A DNA stretch of 64,000 nucleotides from Manihot esculenta (taxonomy: Eukaryota; Streptophyta; Magnoliopsida; Malpighiales; Euphorbiaceae), in assembly GCF_001659605.2 (NCBI RefSeq), contig NC_035161.2, positions 40,133,956 through 40,197,955 on the forward strand. The letters are read 5' to 3'. The notes below the pieces were generated by a model. That model did not search any database. It was given only the letters and a program-made list of their open reading frames with translations, and was not told where the DNA came from. Of this stretch, positions 12,958 to 24,386 are shown one piece after another. The translations under genes were made by a program, and so were the position numbers. Position 1 is the stretch's first letter, and each line of letters opens with the position of its first letter.

Positions 12958-14071
12958 GTATATATAATTTTATTAGTTAACAGGTTAAAAGTGGATAAAT
13001 ATTTTAAATACTTAAACTATTTTAATGAATAATTAAATTCTTACTAAAATAAGTAAAAAAAATTTATATTGGGTAAACTATTATTTGATTCTTAAATTTT
13101 AATGTAATCAACACATTAATTTTTATATTTTTAAAATTAAATTCTTAAATTTTTCTATAATTAATTCGTTTAAAATTATAAATTTTATATTTATTATAGA
13201 CATTGATTTAAATAATCAAAATTATTCTCAAAGTATAATTTTTTTCTTAAATATTTTTTATAAAAATTTACAAACTAATTAAAAATTATTTGGTACACTT
13301 AAAAATAATTGAATTTGTAAGTATTGTATAAAAATTTTAATTATATATATTAAAATATTTTAATAAATAAAAAATAAAAAATAAAAAGTGTTAAAAATTA
13401 ATTAAATATGATGTTATAAATAAAAGTTAATGAGATTTAAATATTTTTTTCAATAAAAAATTAAGTATTAAAATATTTAAATTATAATTAACGAAAAAAA
13501 AACTGATTAAAAATAAATTTAAATGTATAATTTTAAAAATATAGAGATTTATATATTAATTATTTTAAAATTTAAAATTTTAAATATAATTTATTTATTT
13601 AAAAAAATAATTAAAATATTTTTATATTTTATTAAGTATACTAAAATTTAAAAATTAAAATAAATTTTATCATCGTATTAAACACATTGCATAGTCATAA
13701 TTATATAACGTGGCATTGATGTTGCCTATTTGATTCGTCAAAATTTAGCTAAGAAATACTGATAATTTATGCATTGAGATTTCAACCTTTTCAGGTCTTC
13801 CGCAAGGAAACAATAAAAAAGGCACACAGAGAGCTGCATAAGAGAAGGAAAAAAACATAAACAAAGAAAACAAAAGCAAATCTCAGTCCATTAATAAATA
13901 CACTTACTAGTATGACGTGTCGGACTCATGATTCGTTTATATTTTCACATTTCTGTGCATAAAATTGGGGCATTTTATCAATTTAGAGGTAAAAAATTTT
14001 TAATTTACATATTTAAAATTGAGATAAAAATATTTATAGATTTGAAATTGAAGTAACAGGTGACACAGCAT
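12958..14071. other. AT-rich spacer, no gene seen
   Basis: Low-complexity A/T DNA without an open frame of coding character. A slightly richer patch at 13780-13930 shows nothing recognisable. Confidence 0.6.
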
Positions 14072-15438
14072 AAAGAGTTGTTTGGTGTCTATCAGGTTTT
14101 GGGGCCATTATAAATGGCGCCTGATGATTTTATATTTTTATTTTTAAGAATGATTTTTAATTTTTAAGAATGGTCTGGAGTCTCTGCTAGGCTATAATTT
14201 TTTTATTTTTTCAATTATTAAAATATTATAATTATATTAATTAATTAATATATTATTTTTATATTATATTAATTTAATAATTATATTTTTTATTATAATA
14301 AATTTTTTATAATAAATTTTATTAATTTTAATATATTTTTATAATAATATTATAATTAAATAATATTAATTATAAATTTATTTATAAGAATACTGAATTA
14401 AATAATTAATTAGTTAATTAATTAATATAAATATTTAAATTTATAAAAATTAAATTTATTTTTATTGGACTGCAATCATATATAATCACAAAATAATATT
14501 AATTTTATGATAATGTACATGATTAAAGAATAATATTAATTTTATAACACTATAGGATCATTAATATTTTTAATTTAAATATTAATAATAAAATATATTA
14601 AATATTAATATATAAAATATATTAATATTTAGGATTATAAAATAAAATTATGCTGTTAATTTATTCTGCGATCGGATTAATTTATTTATTTATTTCTCTT
14701 TGATAAATTATAAATAATTCAATATTCTCATATACCATATAATAATAAAATAATATAATAATTTTAAATATTTTATGCGTATCGTTTATAATTTATTAAA
14801 AATAAATAAATTAAATAATTAATTCAGTGAAATAATTTTATATATGTTTAATAGTATAATAACAAAATAATATTATAATTTTAAATATTTTTATGTGAGT
14901 CCTTTATTATTAATTTTTATAATACTCTTATATATTAAAAATAATTTTATAAAATATAATAACTAATTTTAGTAATTTACAAAAATAAAATAATATTATT
15001 ATGTGATTAAAAATTACGGGTACTATTTAATCACTATATTAATTTATTCAAATAATAAAAAATTTTATTACTCCACAAACATATACAATATTATTAAATT
15101 ATTTTTATATATCTAATCGGAATTAAATTATTTTTATATATTTATAATTAATATTATTTAATTATAATATTATTATAAAAATATATTAAAATTAATAAAA
15201 TATATTATAATAAAAAAATAATATAAATATAATTATTATATTAATATAATATAAAAATAATATATTAATTAATTAATATAAATATAATATTTAAATAATT
15301 AAAAATAAATAAATAATGGCCTGGCCTGCGTAGACGGCATGCCATTTTTTAAAAATAAATAAATAAATAATGGACTGACGCTATTTAGAGTGACGTAAAA
15401 AACCTGACGTCTATTTGACGGGCGCCAAATAATTCTTT
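14072..15438. repeat. Large AT-rich inverted repeat (foldback or MITE-like)
   Basis: The arm at about 14072-14400 and the reverse complement of about 15135-15438 align over most of their length. Shared landmarks are a TATTAATTAATTAATATATT block and the series AATTTTAATATATTTTTATA followed by an ATAATATTATAATTAAATAA block. Outermost ends match as AAAGRTTRTTTGGYGYC on each side. The roughly 700-bp centre is also AT-rich and non-coding. A long terminal inverted repeat with no ORF suggests a foldback or non-autonomous DNA transposon. I could not find a clear target-site duplication. Confidence 0.6.
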
Positions 15439-15689
15439 TCGTTATAGATATTTCAATTCTAAATTCACAAATATTTTTATTCTAACTCCAAATACATAAA
15501 AATTGGCAAAAAGCCCACAAAATCAATCAGATTTATTCGTTTTTTAGACTTTTTGGCTTAGTTTGATTATCACTTTATAAAGATTTTGATTATCGGTTCG
15601 ATTTGATTTATTTACCACAAAAAACCAAAATACCAAACTAACCGAAAATTAAATGGATATATACTCCAAAGCCACCCGGCCAACCATGA

Positions 15690-16083
15690 TTCATTCACCC
15701 AAACCCAAAACTTAGAACCAAACCTTCATCCTCGTCCTTCCACAATAAAAAATATTCAGTTCCCAATCTCCACGCCGACACCGACCCAACCCCACGCGAC
15801 CCAAGTTTCATCTCGTCGACGGCTTCGAATTCTTCTCCATCTCGTCGACGTCGAGCCCCGTCCAGCCTTCGAAATCGAAGTCATCTTCTCCATCTCGTCA
15901 AGCCTGTGAGGTGGAGCCTTGGAAGCCTCTTCTCCATCTCGTCGAGCATCTCGGGCGGACATCACGAGCACGAGCGTCTTCTCCATCTCGTCAAGCCTGT
16001 GAGGTCGAGTCGTGAGCCCTCAGCTTCCGTCGCAGGTCGCAGATTCAAGCCTCTCATTTCAGACGCCATTTTAACTCTGAAAT
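15690..16083 (+). promoter_or_regulatory. Probable leader exon of the PPR gene with a repeated motif
   Basis: This C/T-rich block is unlike the AT-rich DNA around it and ends at a good donor, AAT|GTAAGT, at 16083/16084. An acceptor at TTCTACAG, 17801-17802, lies 2 bases before the PPR start codon, so the two probably bound a leader intron of about 1.7 kb. The block carries four exact copies of TCTTCTCCATCTCGTC at 15831, 15884, 15928 and 15977, spaced 44-53 bp. An open frame crosses part of it, but the repeat structure and the downstream start argue that it is untranslated. Confidence 0.5.
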
Positions 16084-17802
16084 GTAAGTATTTTTGTTTG
16101 TTGCTGTAAATTTATGCAATGAGTGAATGATTTTTCTAGAAACTACAAGGGTGAATGATTTGTCCAGAAATTAGCCATGTTTAGGTAGGTTGCTGTAAAT
16201 TGGTTAGTATTACTTCAGGTTCATCCTCACTCCCGTTGTTGTTTCGGTTAGCATTAATCGGGGTTCAAATGGAATTAGGTTAATGGGATCGTTTGTTGTG
16301 TTTCATCCACAAGTTCATAAGTATTTTCTTTTACCAATTTGAGACTGAATGCATGCTGTTTATTTTTTTCCCTTTTCCTCTCCAATTCAGGATTGAACAT
16401 CAAAATTTTTTAAAGAGTTTTTGTTTGTTCTACAAGGCATTTTTATTACTGGTTCTACTTTCACTTTTCTAGGGGGAATGAGGAAGAAAATTTGCAAAAT
16501 TCATCTTAATTCAACCAATTTATGCTCTAATACCAACTGAATATCAGTGGAGTTTTTAAATTTTCCTTGTTTCTTTCTTTTTCTCCCCCTTCCAGGATTT
16601 GATGCATTGGAAGTTTAGGTTTCTTGTTCATTTTTTCTTCTACCTTCTCTGATTCCTCTGTGACATCTGTGAGGATCAACCTAGCACTTCTGATCTTTTT
16701 CTCTAGGAAGAAAGGCTTCCTTCTTGAATTATTGGAAGGAATGTGTATCCATGTTGTTGCTGCTACTATTATTGCTTAAGATAGACATGATTTAGATTGA
16801 TGGTCGAGGAAACAAAGTAAAAAAGGGGGAAAACCTTATATTGCTGGAGCATAAACAACACCGTTCCGTCATGCCACAATATGCTGTTGGCAACTGATAA
16901 ACATTGGACCTCCTCCTTCCTCAAAAATATGACCCACAGCTCGTGGATAAGATCTAAAAATTTCATGGTGCCAGTGCCTCCTCTCCTCAGGTTGTAGAGG
17001 GGGGTTAGAAGAAGAAGATGACGAGAAAAGGAGAGTCAGAGTAGTTGTGCTCTAGTAAAAAGTCTGCCCTTTTTCATTTAGTTGTAGCTTTTCATGGGGG
17101 AGCGTAGGATATTTCTTGACATATTCTTCTGGTGGCCCATTTTTTAATTCAAGTAATTTTATATGTTATCAGCAAGCTTCTCAATATCCCATCAATGATC
17201 TTTATTTAATAAACGACAATATGGAAGACAACCAGAAAAAAAAAACAAAAAGAAGGAAGAAGGAAACCAGAACCACAATTGCCTCTTTCCCTTTCTTCGT
17301 TCATTTTGTACAGTGCACTGTGCAGACTTCTCATTCAACTTCATCTATCGTTATCACTGCCAGTTTGATCTCTAGCTATTGTTTATTATTTCTGTTTTCC
17401 CTTCAGTGTTTGTTATGATTCACCTTTCATTGTGGTGCTCGTTTTGCTCACAAGATGCTTGCTGTTTTACCTGAGTGAAAAATAATTCCTCAAACTATAT
17501 TTTGTGTATATCAGAATTAGTAGTTTATGCACTCCTCCCATAATCTTCCATTTGTGTTTTTATAAAATTTTCTATACATGAATCAATTACTACTTATAAT
17601 TCCTTTTCAAATTTCAAGTGTCTACCATTTGCAATTCAAGAGCAACTTGTGAACTTTTCTGTCTGTTCTGCTTGGCTTTCTTTTCTGCTGCTACAACTCC
17701 TGTAATTATCTTTCTTCAGTTATTGATCGATCAATCATACTTCATCCTTTTTCTTTTTTGCTTTTTTTTTGGCTCTGTGTACACATTGGAGTGGTTCTAC
17801 AG
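16084..17802 (+). other. Inferred leader intron of the PPR gene
   Basis: T-rich, with GTAAGT at the left end and a strong polypyrimidine tract before the TTCTACAG acceptor. Short open frames inside do not resemble any protein. Extent is inferred from the splice signals only. Confidence 0.5.
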
Positions 17803-17804
17803 CG

Positions 17805-19316
17805 ATGAGTATAAGATGGCCAAGGCTTCTAACACCAACTCATCTCTCTCAGATCATAAGAAAACAAAAGAATCCCTTAGCATCTCTGCAGATTTTTAAG
17901 GAAGCAAACAATAAATACCCAAACTATCATCACAATGGTCCAGTGTACGCTACCATGATTGGAATCCTTGGCAGCTCAGGTCGAATCACTGAGATGAAAG
18001 AGGTTATTGATCAGATGAAAGAAGATTCCTGTGAGTGCAAGGATTCAGTCTTTGCAACCACAATCAATACCTATGCAAGAGCTGGCTTTCTAAATGAAGC
18101 CATCTCTCTTTTCAAGAACATTCCGAAGTTCAATTGTGTGAATTGGACTGAATCTTTTAATACCCTTTTACAAATAATGGTGAAAGAATCTATGCTTGAA
18201 TCAGCTCATAGTCTTTTCTTGGAGAGCTCATATGGGTGGGAAGTGAAGTCCCGGGTTCGCTCCTTGAACTTGCTTATGGATGTTCTTTGTCAACATAACC
18301 GCTCTGACCTTGCATTGCATGTCTTCCAAGAGATGAGTTATCAGGGTTGCCACCCTGATAGAGATAGTTATCAAATTCTTATGAGGGGTTTGTGTAAAGA
18401 TAGAAGGCTGAATGAGGCTATCCATTTATTATATTCAATGTTTTGGAGGATTTCTCTAAAAGGAAGTGCTGAGGATATTGTGGTATATAGAATCCTTTTG
18501 GATGCTTTATGCGATAATGGGCAGGTTGAACAGGCTATAGAAATTCTCAGCAAGATCTTAAGGAAGGGATTGAAGGCTCCAAAACTATGTCGCCACCACC
18601 TTGATCTCCGTCAATGCAATGGTGGTGATGATATAGAAGCCACTAAGCGTTTGATTAATGAAGTTTTAATCAGAGGTACAGTTCCTAGTCTAGGTAGTTA
18701 TACTGCTATGGCTGTTGACCTTTACCATGAAGGTAAGATTAGTCTAGCTGATAAAGTGCTTGAAGAAACTCAGGATAGAGGTTTTAGGCCATCTCTCTTA
18801 ACTTATGAAGCAAAGGTGTCAGCTTTGTGTAGAGAAGGCAGAATTCATGAAGCAGTTAAAGTAATTGAGGTGGAGATGGTGGAGGGAAATTGTGTTCCAA
18901 ATGTGAGATTGTATAATATATTACTGAAAGGCTTGTGTGATACGGGGAATTCAGCAACAGCTGTTGGGTATTTGAAGGAGATGGCCAAGCGGGTGGGTTG
19001 TGTTGCCAATGAGGAGACCTATTGCACTTTAGTGCATGGGCTGTGTCAAGATGGTAGATTTGTTGAAGGAAGTCGGCTTTTGGAGGAGATGTTAATTAAA
19101 TCATATCAACCTCCTATTGATGCTTATAATGTGCTTATACGAGGTCTTTGCACCGTGGGCAGGCAATATGAAGCTACTCTATGGCTAGAGGAGATGATTA
19201 GCCGGGGCGAGTCACCAGAACCTTCTGTATGGAACTCCCTGGTGGCTTCTGTATGTTGCGACTTGGCTGACCTTGATGTTCGCTTTGAGACATTTAAGCG
19301 GCTTTGTAGTTCATAA
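17805..19316 (+). CDS. P-class pentatricopeptide repeat protein, At1g05600-like
   Basis: Organelle-type RNA-binding PPR protein of 503 residues in one exon. From memory it matches Arabidopsis At1g05600 (EMB3101) closely at both ends, including the start MSIRWPRLLTP, ITEMKEVIDQMKEDSCECKD and the YGWEVKSR segment. Repeats of about 35 residues with the helix-turn-helix pattern (for example YRILLDALCDNGQVEQAIEI and YNVLIRGLCTVGRQYEATLW) run from about residue 55 to the C-terminus. No E, DYW or other tail domain follows, so it is P-class, which usually acts in stabilising, splicing or translating organelle RNAs. The ATG at 17805 is preferred over one 36 bases upstream because homology starts there and an acceptor at 17802 precedes it. 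The arginine-rich start could be a mitochondrial or plastid transit peptide. Confidence 0.93.
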   Translation: MSIRWPRLLTPTHLSQIIRKQKNPLASLQIFKEANNKYPNYHHNGPVYATMIGILGSSGRITEMKEVIDQMKEDSCECKDSVFATTINTYARAGFLNEAISLFKNIPKFNCVNWTESFNTLLQIMVKESMLESAHSLFLESSYGWEVKSRVRSLNLLMDVLCQHNRSDLALHVFQEMSYQGCHPDRDSYQILMRGLCKDRRLNEAIHLLYSMFWRISLKGSAEDIVVYRILLDALCDNGQVEQAIEILSKILRKGLKAPKLCRHHLDLRQCNGGDDIEATKRLINEVLIRGTVPSLGSYTAMAVDLYHEGKISLADKVLEETQDRGFRPSLLTYEAKVSALCREGRIHEAVKVIEVEMVEGNCVPNVRLYNILLKGLCDTGNSATAVGYLKEMAKRVGCVANEETYCTLVHGLCQDGRFVEGSRLLEEMLIKSYQPPIDAYNVLIRGLCTVGRQYEATLWLEEMISRGESPEPSVWNSLVASVCCDLADLDVRFETFKRLCSS

Positions 19317-19785
19317 TTTATATTTGAGCTTGAGCAGCACTTCATATAAAGCTTGCTATGCTAAATATATGGTTTTATTCAACTATACAATTCTCCAGTG
19401 AAACCAATTTATGGCTTGTTTGTTGTTTCCTTAATATACTTTAATTATTGTAAAATGATATTTTTTTAATATACTTTTCTCATTATAAAAAAATATTCAT
19501 ATATTTGAAAAATATTTTTAAGTAATTTAATTTACTTTTCATAAAATGATTTACTAAAATAAGCATCAGTTTATGTAAATTTGTAAAATAAATATAAATT
19601 CCTATATATTTTTTAATTTCATAAATAATATAATATAATTTTATTTAAATTAAATAATCATAAAAAATTCCTTTTCATATTACAAAAACCGTTAATGAGA
19701 TATTGCATGGGTTGGGAGCGGTTTGAGCTTAATGAAACGATGTCGTTTTTACCGATATTAATAAGATACTAGTGTTCGCCAATTC
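19317..19785. other. Intergenic: PPR 3' region and promoter of next gene
   Basis: AT-rich, no gene. A sequence with MITE-like composition sits at 19390-19560, but I see no defined ends. Confidence 0.5.
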
Positions 19786-21803
19786 TCCATTCTCGTACGC
19801 TAGGGATTCCTTGGTCAAATTAGGTGCGCGCTCTCTCTGTTTCTCTCTGGGTCTCTTTGGCTCTGTATTTGTATGCGTGTTTCTTTGTGCTTCCATATCT
19901 AATTATGCTAGTGATGAATATATGTGGATTTTTTCTTTACAAAAGAAAAGAATCAAAATCATGCTTTATGGTTTGAATTTGGTTAGTGGTCTTCTTCACT
20001 TTTCTCTTTTGGTGGAATTCTGTAGAATGAATCCAACTTATGTTGTGGATTAAGTATGTTTTTGTTCCTTTTTTATTTTTTAATTTTTGGGAAAGAATCT
20101 GATCTAGAGGCTCTGAGTCGGAGTGATATGAATTAAGAGCAAAACTGGGTGCGAAGATCGGTAACATTTTTGGAATCTAGCTAGAATCCTTTTTGAGCTA
20201 GAAATAATTGTGGGTCACAGGTCAAACACGGCGCTTTAATGAATTCTGTCAAACGTATATTGGTCAAACTGCTGATCCTAATTTCTACTCGATTTGTTGA
20301 TAAACACTGAAGGTAAATTTAGTTTCCAAATAGTTTTTTAGAGAATGCTTATGCTTCTAAGTTCTAACAAGTGTTCCAACATGGTAACCTAACAATATGG
20401 GTTGCAACAGGCTTTTTTAGTTACGGGGTTGGAATCTTCTACGTGCTTTACAGGAATTTTGTTTCCCTTGGTTGACAAAAATAAATAGTAATATACTAAA
20501 AATTATGTGAAGTAGGGTTTTGTTAGATAACTACCAGTGTAAATATACTTTACCTCCTGTTGTTTGTGCTATGCTCTAGTTTGTAGTTCTTTTCCCTGGT
20601 GTAATAAGAGCAGGGACTACCAAAACATCTTTTTGATTGTAATCCTCTTTAGTGGTCTCTTAGAGATCTAGTGCAACATAAGTATCCCGTAATTGCCCAA
20701 ACCACTTGGAGGACATATGTATTGTAGACTTTTGAGTCAATTAAGTAGAATGATTGAATAATGCACAGTAGTTAAAAATTAAAAGAAAAGAGTAAAATAG
20801 GGAGAGCTTGGGTGCATATTGCATAATAATAGAAATCACTACAATTTAGTAAGTCCAGGTCAATGTTGTTGAATAATGTAGCCTCCTGTTATGATTCATA
20901 GAGTTTGAGACACCCCTTCCGTCATCCTCATTGTTGATCGTTTGAATGTGGTTTGGGGCATTGTGCTAAACTTTCTCATTTTGGGATGATGGATGCTGCT
21001 GGGGAGTGCAGATAGACTTGCTCAAGATGAACTGTGGAAGCAGCTGTTTATATTGAGGATGTGGTTTGCTGCACCTTCTTCTAATATCGTTCCTCTTGAT
21101 TGACATTATTCTCGAACTTCAGATGAAATGAATTGAGTTTGGTTAACACACTCCCCACCTCCCAAAAAAAAGATATAAAGAAAAACAACAAAGACCTATC
21201 TATTTTACCTAAAAGTAAAAAGAATATAACAAACAATCGTCTTATTGTTTGAAGATCATCTTATAAAACGCATTTTCGACTTAAACCTGAAATTTGTTAT
21301 CTCATATAGGACAAAGATTCCACATCTCCAAAAAACAAAATGACTCATAGAATCCATTGGTTTAAGATTTTCATCCATGTTCCGGTCTCCTGCATCTTAA
21401 GGAGAAAAACTTGCACCTAGTAACACTGGTCAACATCATCATTTGCTGGCCACTAAGTAGTGGACAGGCATTACTTTTAGCTGTTTTTAGGGGGTACATT
21501 ACTTTGATGCATCCAGTTATTTCTTAACAACTTTTTTAAAAGCAGAAGCACACACTTGATAGATAGAATTGAGGTGTTACTTTTAACTGTTTTAGGGCTA
21601 CATTCCTTTGGTGCATATTTAACTTTTCTCAACAACTGTTTTAGTTGTTGATGGACGCCCATGATAGGGAGATTAATTGTCCTTTTCTTCTAAGCTTATG
21701 TTGCATATTTTTATCGGCTCCTTAACCTGCAATTAAATTCAACCACAGATTTACGGTCATTCAATAGATTAAACCACAGCAATCAGAGGAGTAAGATACA
21801 GAG

Positions 21804-22040
21804 ATGGGCAGGGATGTTGGCAGACAAATTAGAGCAGGTGGGAGCAGAAAAAAGGATGAGTCATTGTTGACTCGAATGGTTAATGCTGTTTTTGCCTTTG
21901 TAAAGCTGGCGGAATTTGAGTTACTCTTCTTTTTCTTCTTCCTAATTGCTTTCATCATCTTCAAAGATCTCACGTCGAGGCCTGAGTACAACCAAATTCT
22001 TGTGAAGAAGCCTGGTGGCCCTGAATTCTGGGCTTTCTAG
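21804..22040 (+). CDS. Small single-pass membrane protein, plant-conserved type
   Basis: 78 residues. A basic N-terminus (RQIRAGGSRKKDES) leads to one strongly hydrophobic segment at about residues 38-52 (ELLFFFFFLIAFIIF) and a short conserved-looking tail, KDLTSRPEYNQILVKKPGGP, ending EFWAF. Basic residues before the helix and the tail after it suggest a tail- or signal-anchored endomembrane protein. A likely untranslated first exon at about 19785-19824 ends before GTGCGCGC, and an acceptor ATACAG lies 2 bases before the ATG, which fixes the start. I have seen this tail in short plant proteins of unknown function but cannot name the family with confidence. Confidence 0.72.
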   Translation: MGRDVGRQIRAGGSRKKDESLLTRMVNAVFAFVKLAEFELLFFFFFLIAFIIFKDLTSRPEYNQILVKKPGGPEFWAF

Positions 22041-24386
22041 AAAGCATTGGAAGAGGTTTCCGCCAACTCTAGTTTACTTTTGATTTTTTTTTTAAAAAAA
22101 AAAAAAAAAACTCTCGACACTCTATACAAAACATGGTTTGACATATTTATTCTGAAATTCTGATGTTGTGGAATGGTAATTTGTATGACATTGCTTTCAA
22201 AGTGCTATGTTTAAATATCTTTTTGCTAAATTTATTCCAGAGTGTCATCTTATATTTGTATTACTGAATGTTGATTGTGTTGAAGGAAACACGGATTCAA
22301 TACAAATCATGAATATTGGAGTTTGATTAACTTGCCCAGCTTTATCAAGTGTTTCACTTTGTAATGGCTGTTGGAATGAAGAACCAATATGGTTGAGCGA
22401 AAATGAGATTTTTCTCGGAGCTTGTCCGTTTCATTTTCTCTTTCTTTCTTCTTTTTTTCTTTTTCTTTTCTTTTCTTTTTATTTTTTTTTATTTTGCATT
22501 TTCCGGATGCAACTTGTTAAAAATTAAGAGTTACTCTTCATATGCTTGTTTTCTTTCTTTATCCTTCTCAAATTATAGGCTATTTTTTATTTGAAATTGT
22601 AATTCATTTATTAGTTTTCCACTATATTAAATAATTTAATATGCATTAAAAAACAAAATTTATTAGTTGTCATAATACTTTAGTAATGGAGGAAAACGAG
22701 TGGAGAGTATATTAGAAAAAATATTATAATTTATTATTTCAATTATATTAATTAATTTTTTTTAATTTATATGAAAATGACTATATAAGCTCGTCTTCAT
22801 AAATGGATGAAGAGGTTAAGTATATAGTCAATATATTAGGGAAACAGCTATTAGAAAATATATAATAAGAACTCAAGAGCGTTGAATTTAGGTTTTATTT
22901 AGGATGAGATTTTTTATAAGTAACGGCACTTTTAAGGTTGTATTTGAGAAAGCTCAAGTCTTGTAAAATAAGATTTTGAAAGTTTTTAAAAGCAAACAAA
23001 AATTTCTATTTCAACCCTTCAATTAGTAGCTCGTAAAAGTTCTCATTCAAATATCTCAAAATTTTTATATTGTTCTACTTCCTGTAGAAAGTAGCATATC
23101 ATATACATGCATTTACAGATTTTAATGTTTTATGATAAATGGATCTTTAGTTTCTAACCTTTTCTTTTTAATCTTTTTTTTTTTTTAAATGAAAACTCGA
23201 TTTTCTATTTTTAGCATCTTGATTGGAGCAACTACTGCCTAGAGCATCCCAGTTTAGCTCTGTTCAATCTCTCGAGTCCTGAGCCAGCTCCACCTTGACT
23301 ATTCTCCCTTAGGATTCTATTTTGGATCCAATGCAAGCTTCATCTTTTTAGTACTCTTTGACTGCACTTATTATTTAACCCAAGGACTATATTGTTGTTA
23401 GATTATGGAACTCAATTATATTGTTGGATTCATCTTGATTGTAATATGAAAATTTGACAGCAAATCCCACCCATCACAAGCATCTGATTCACACCCGCAT
23501 GCCAACTTTGGAACATAAAAGTGTTAAGGCTGGGAAGATTTCGAGCTTATAATTCATATATATTTTATTTAATTATTTCAAAACTCATTCTTATATATAA
23601 TTGAGCTTTACCCAATATAAAAAGGTTCCAACATCTTATTGAATCCACCTTTATGAGTTCCCCTTGGATTCCATATTGCATATAACAAAAGCTGTAATCA
23701 TGCAAAACAAGGATTTGTAAAAGAAAATGGCCAACTGAAAGCGACATATGAAAGGTGCAAGAGATGCTTTTCCTCCAACTAATCTTTCTTTGCCTGTCAT
23801 GAAAAGTGTCAACCATGAATGATAAACAAACAAAAAGAGAATTACAAGTTAATGGGTGAGCCCTCCAGGCTCACCCTTTTCCTACATGTTTGACCAAATT
23901 CAGGTTGAAAGATAAAAAATTGATCTTACAACCCAACAAGTTCCAAATATAAACAACAGTATGTCATCGGATGCTGTCTGCATCCCAGACAATCATCTGG
24001 AAATTAGTACTGTAAGGTAGAATCCAAAGCCAATATGTCTTCCACCTTGTGCTAATACATGGAATGAATATGATTTCTTCTCCTGATGCTAACAACTACT
24101 TTGACTTCCTAGTGTCCTAATTAACCGAACATGTATACTGATGATGTTGATAATGTTGGGGCTTGAATTTAGAAATTGATTGAAGCCAGTTAGTGGAGTG
24201 AGCTCTGCATCTTAAAAATGCTTGTTTCCATGGGATGAACAAATCTGATGCCGAATTCTTGGATTTCCTCTGTTTTGTGATCTGGCATCCTTCTCTTGAA
24301 CTTGAATCAGTGACTTAACTCTGGCCCTTCTCACAATTTGCAATGTTGTTAGCTTGTGAAAGGACAAACAAAGTTTCCATGCTTAA
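22041..24386. other. Convergent 3' regions and spacer, no gene
   Basis: Contains the 3' end of the small membrane-protein gene (left) and of the RRM gene (right, transcribed toward it). There is a T/C-rich tract at 22435-22500. A perfect 9-bp stem hairpin lies at 23854-23876. No open frame has coding character. Confidence 0.55.
23854..23876. repeat. Perfect 9-bp stem hairpin
   Basis: GGGTGAGCC and GGCTCACCC flank a 5-base loop. It lies about 510 bases past the RRM stop codon on the minus strand, so it could be in that gene's 3' UTR if the transcript is long. The stem is GC-rich within AT-rich DNA. Confidence 0.7.

Noticed and set aside
15756..16109. Arg/Ser-rich frames on both strands near the PPR leader
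   Set aside because: They come from the repeated CATCTCGTC motif; the downstream gene has its own well-supported start.
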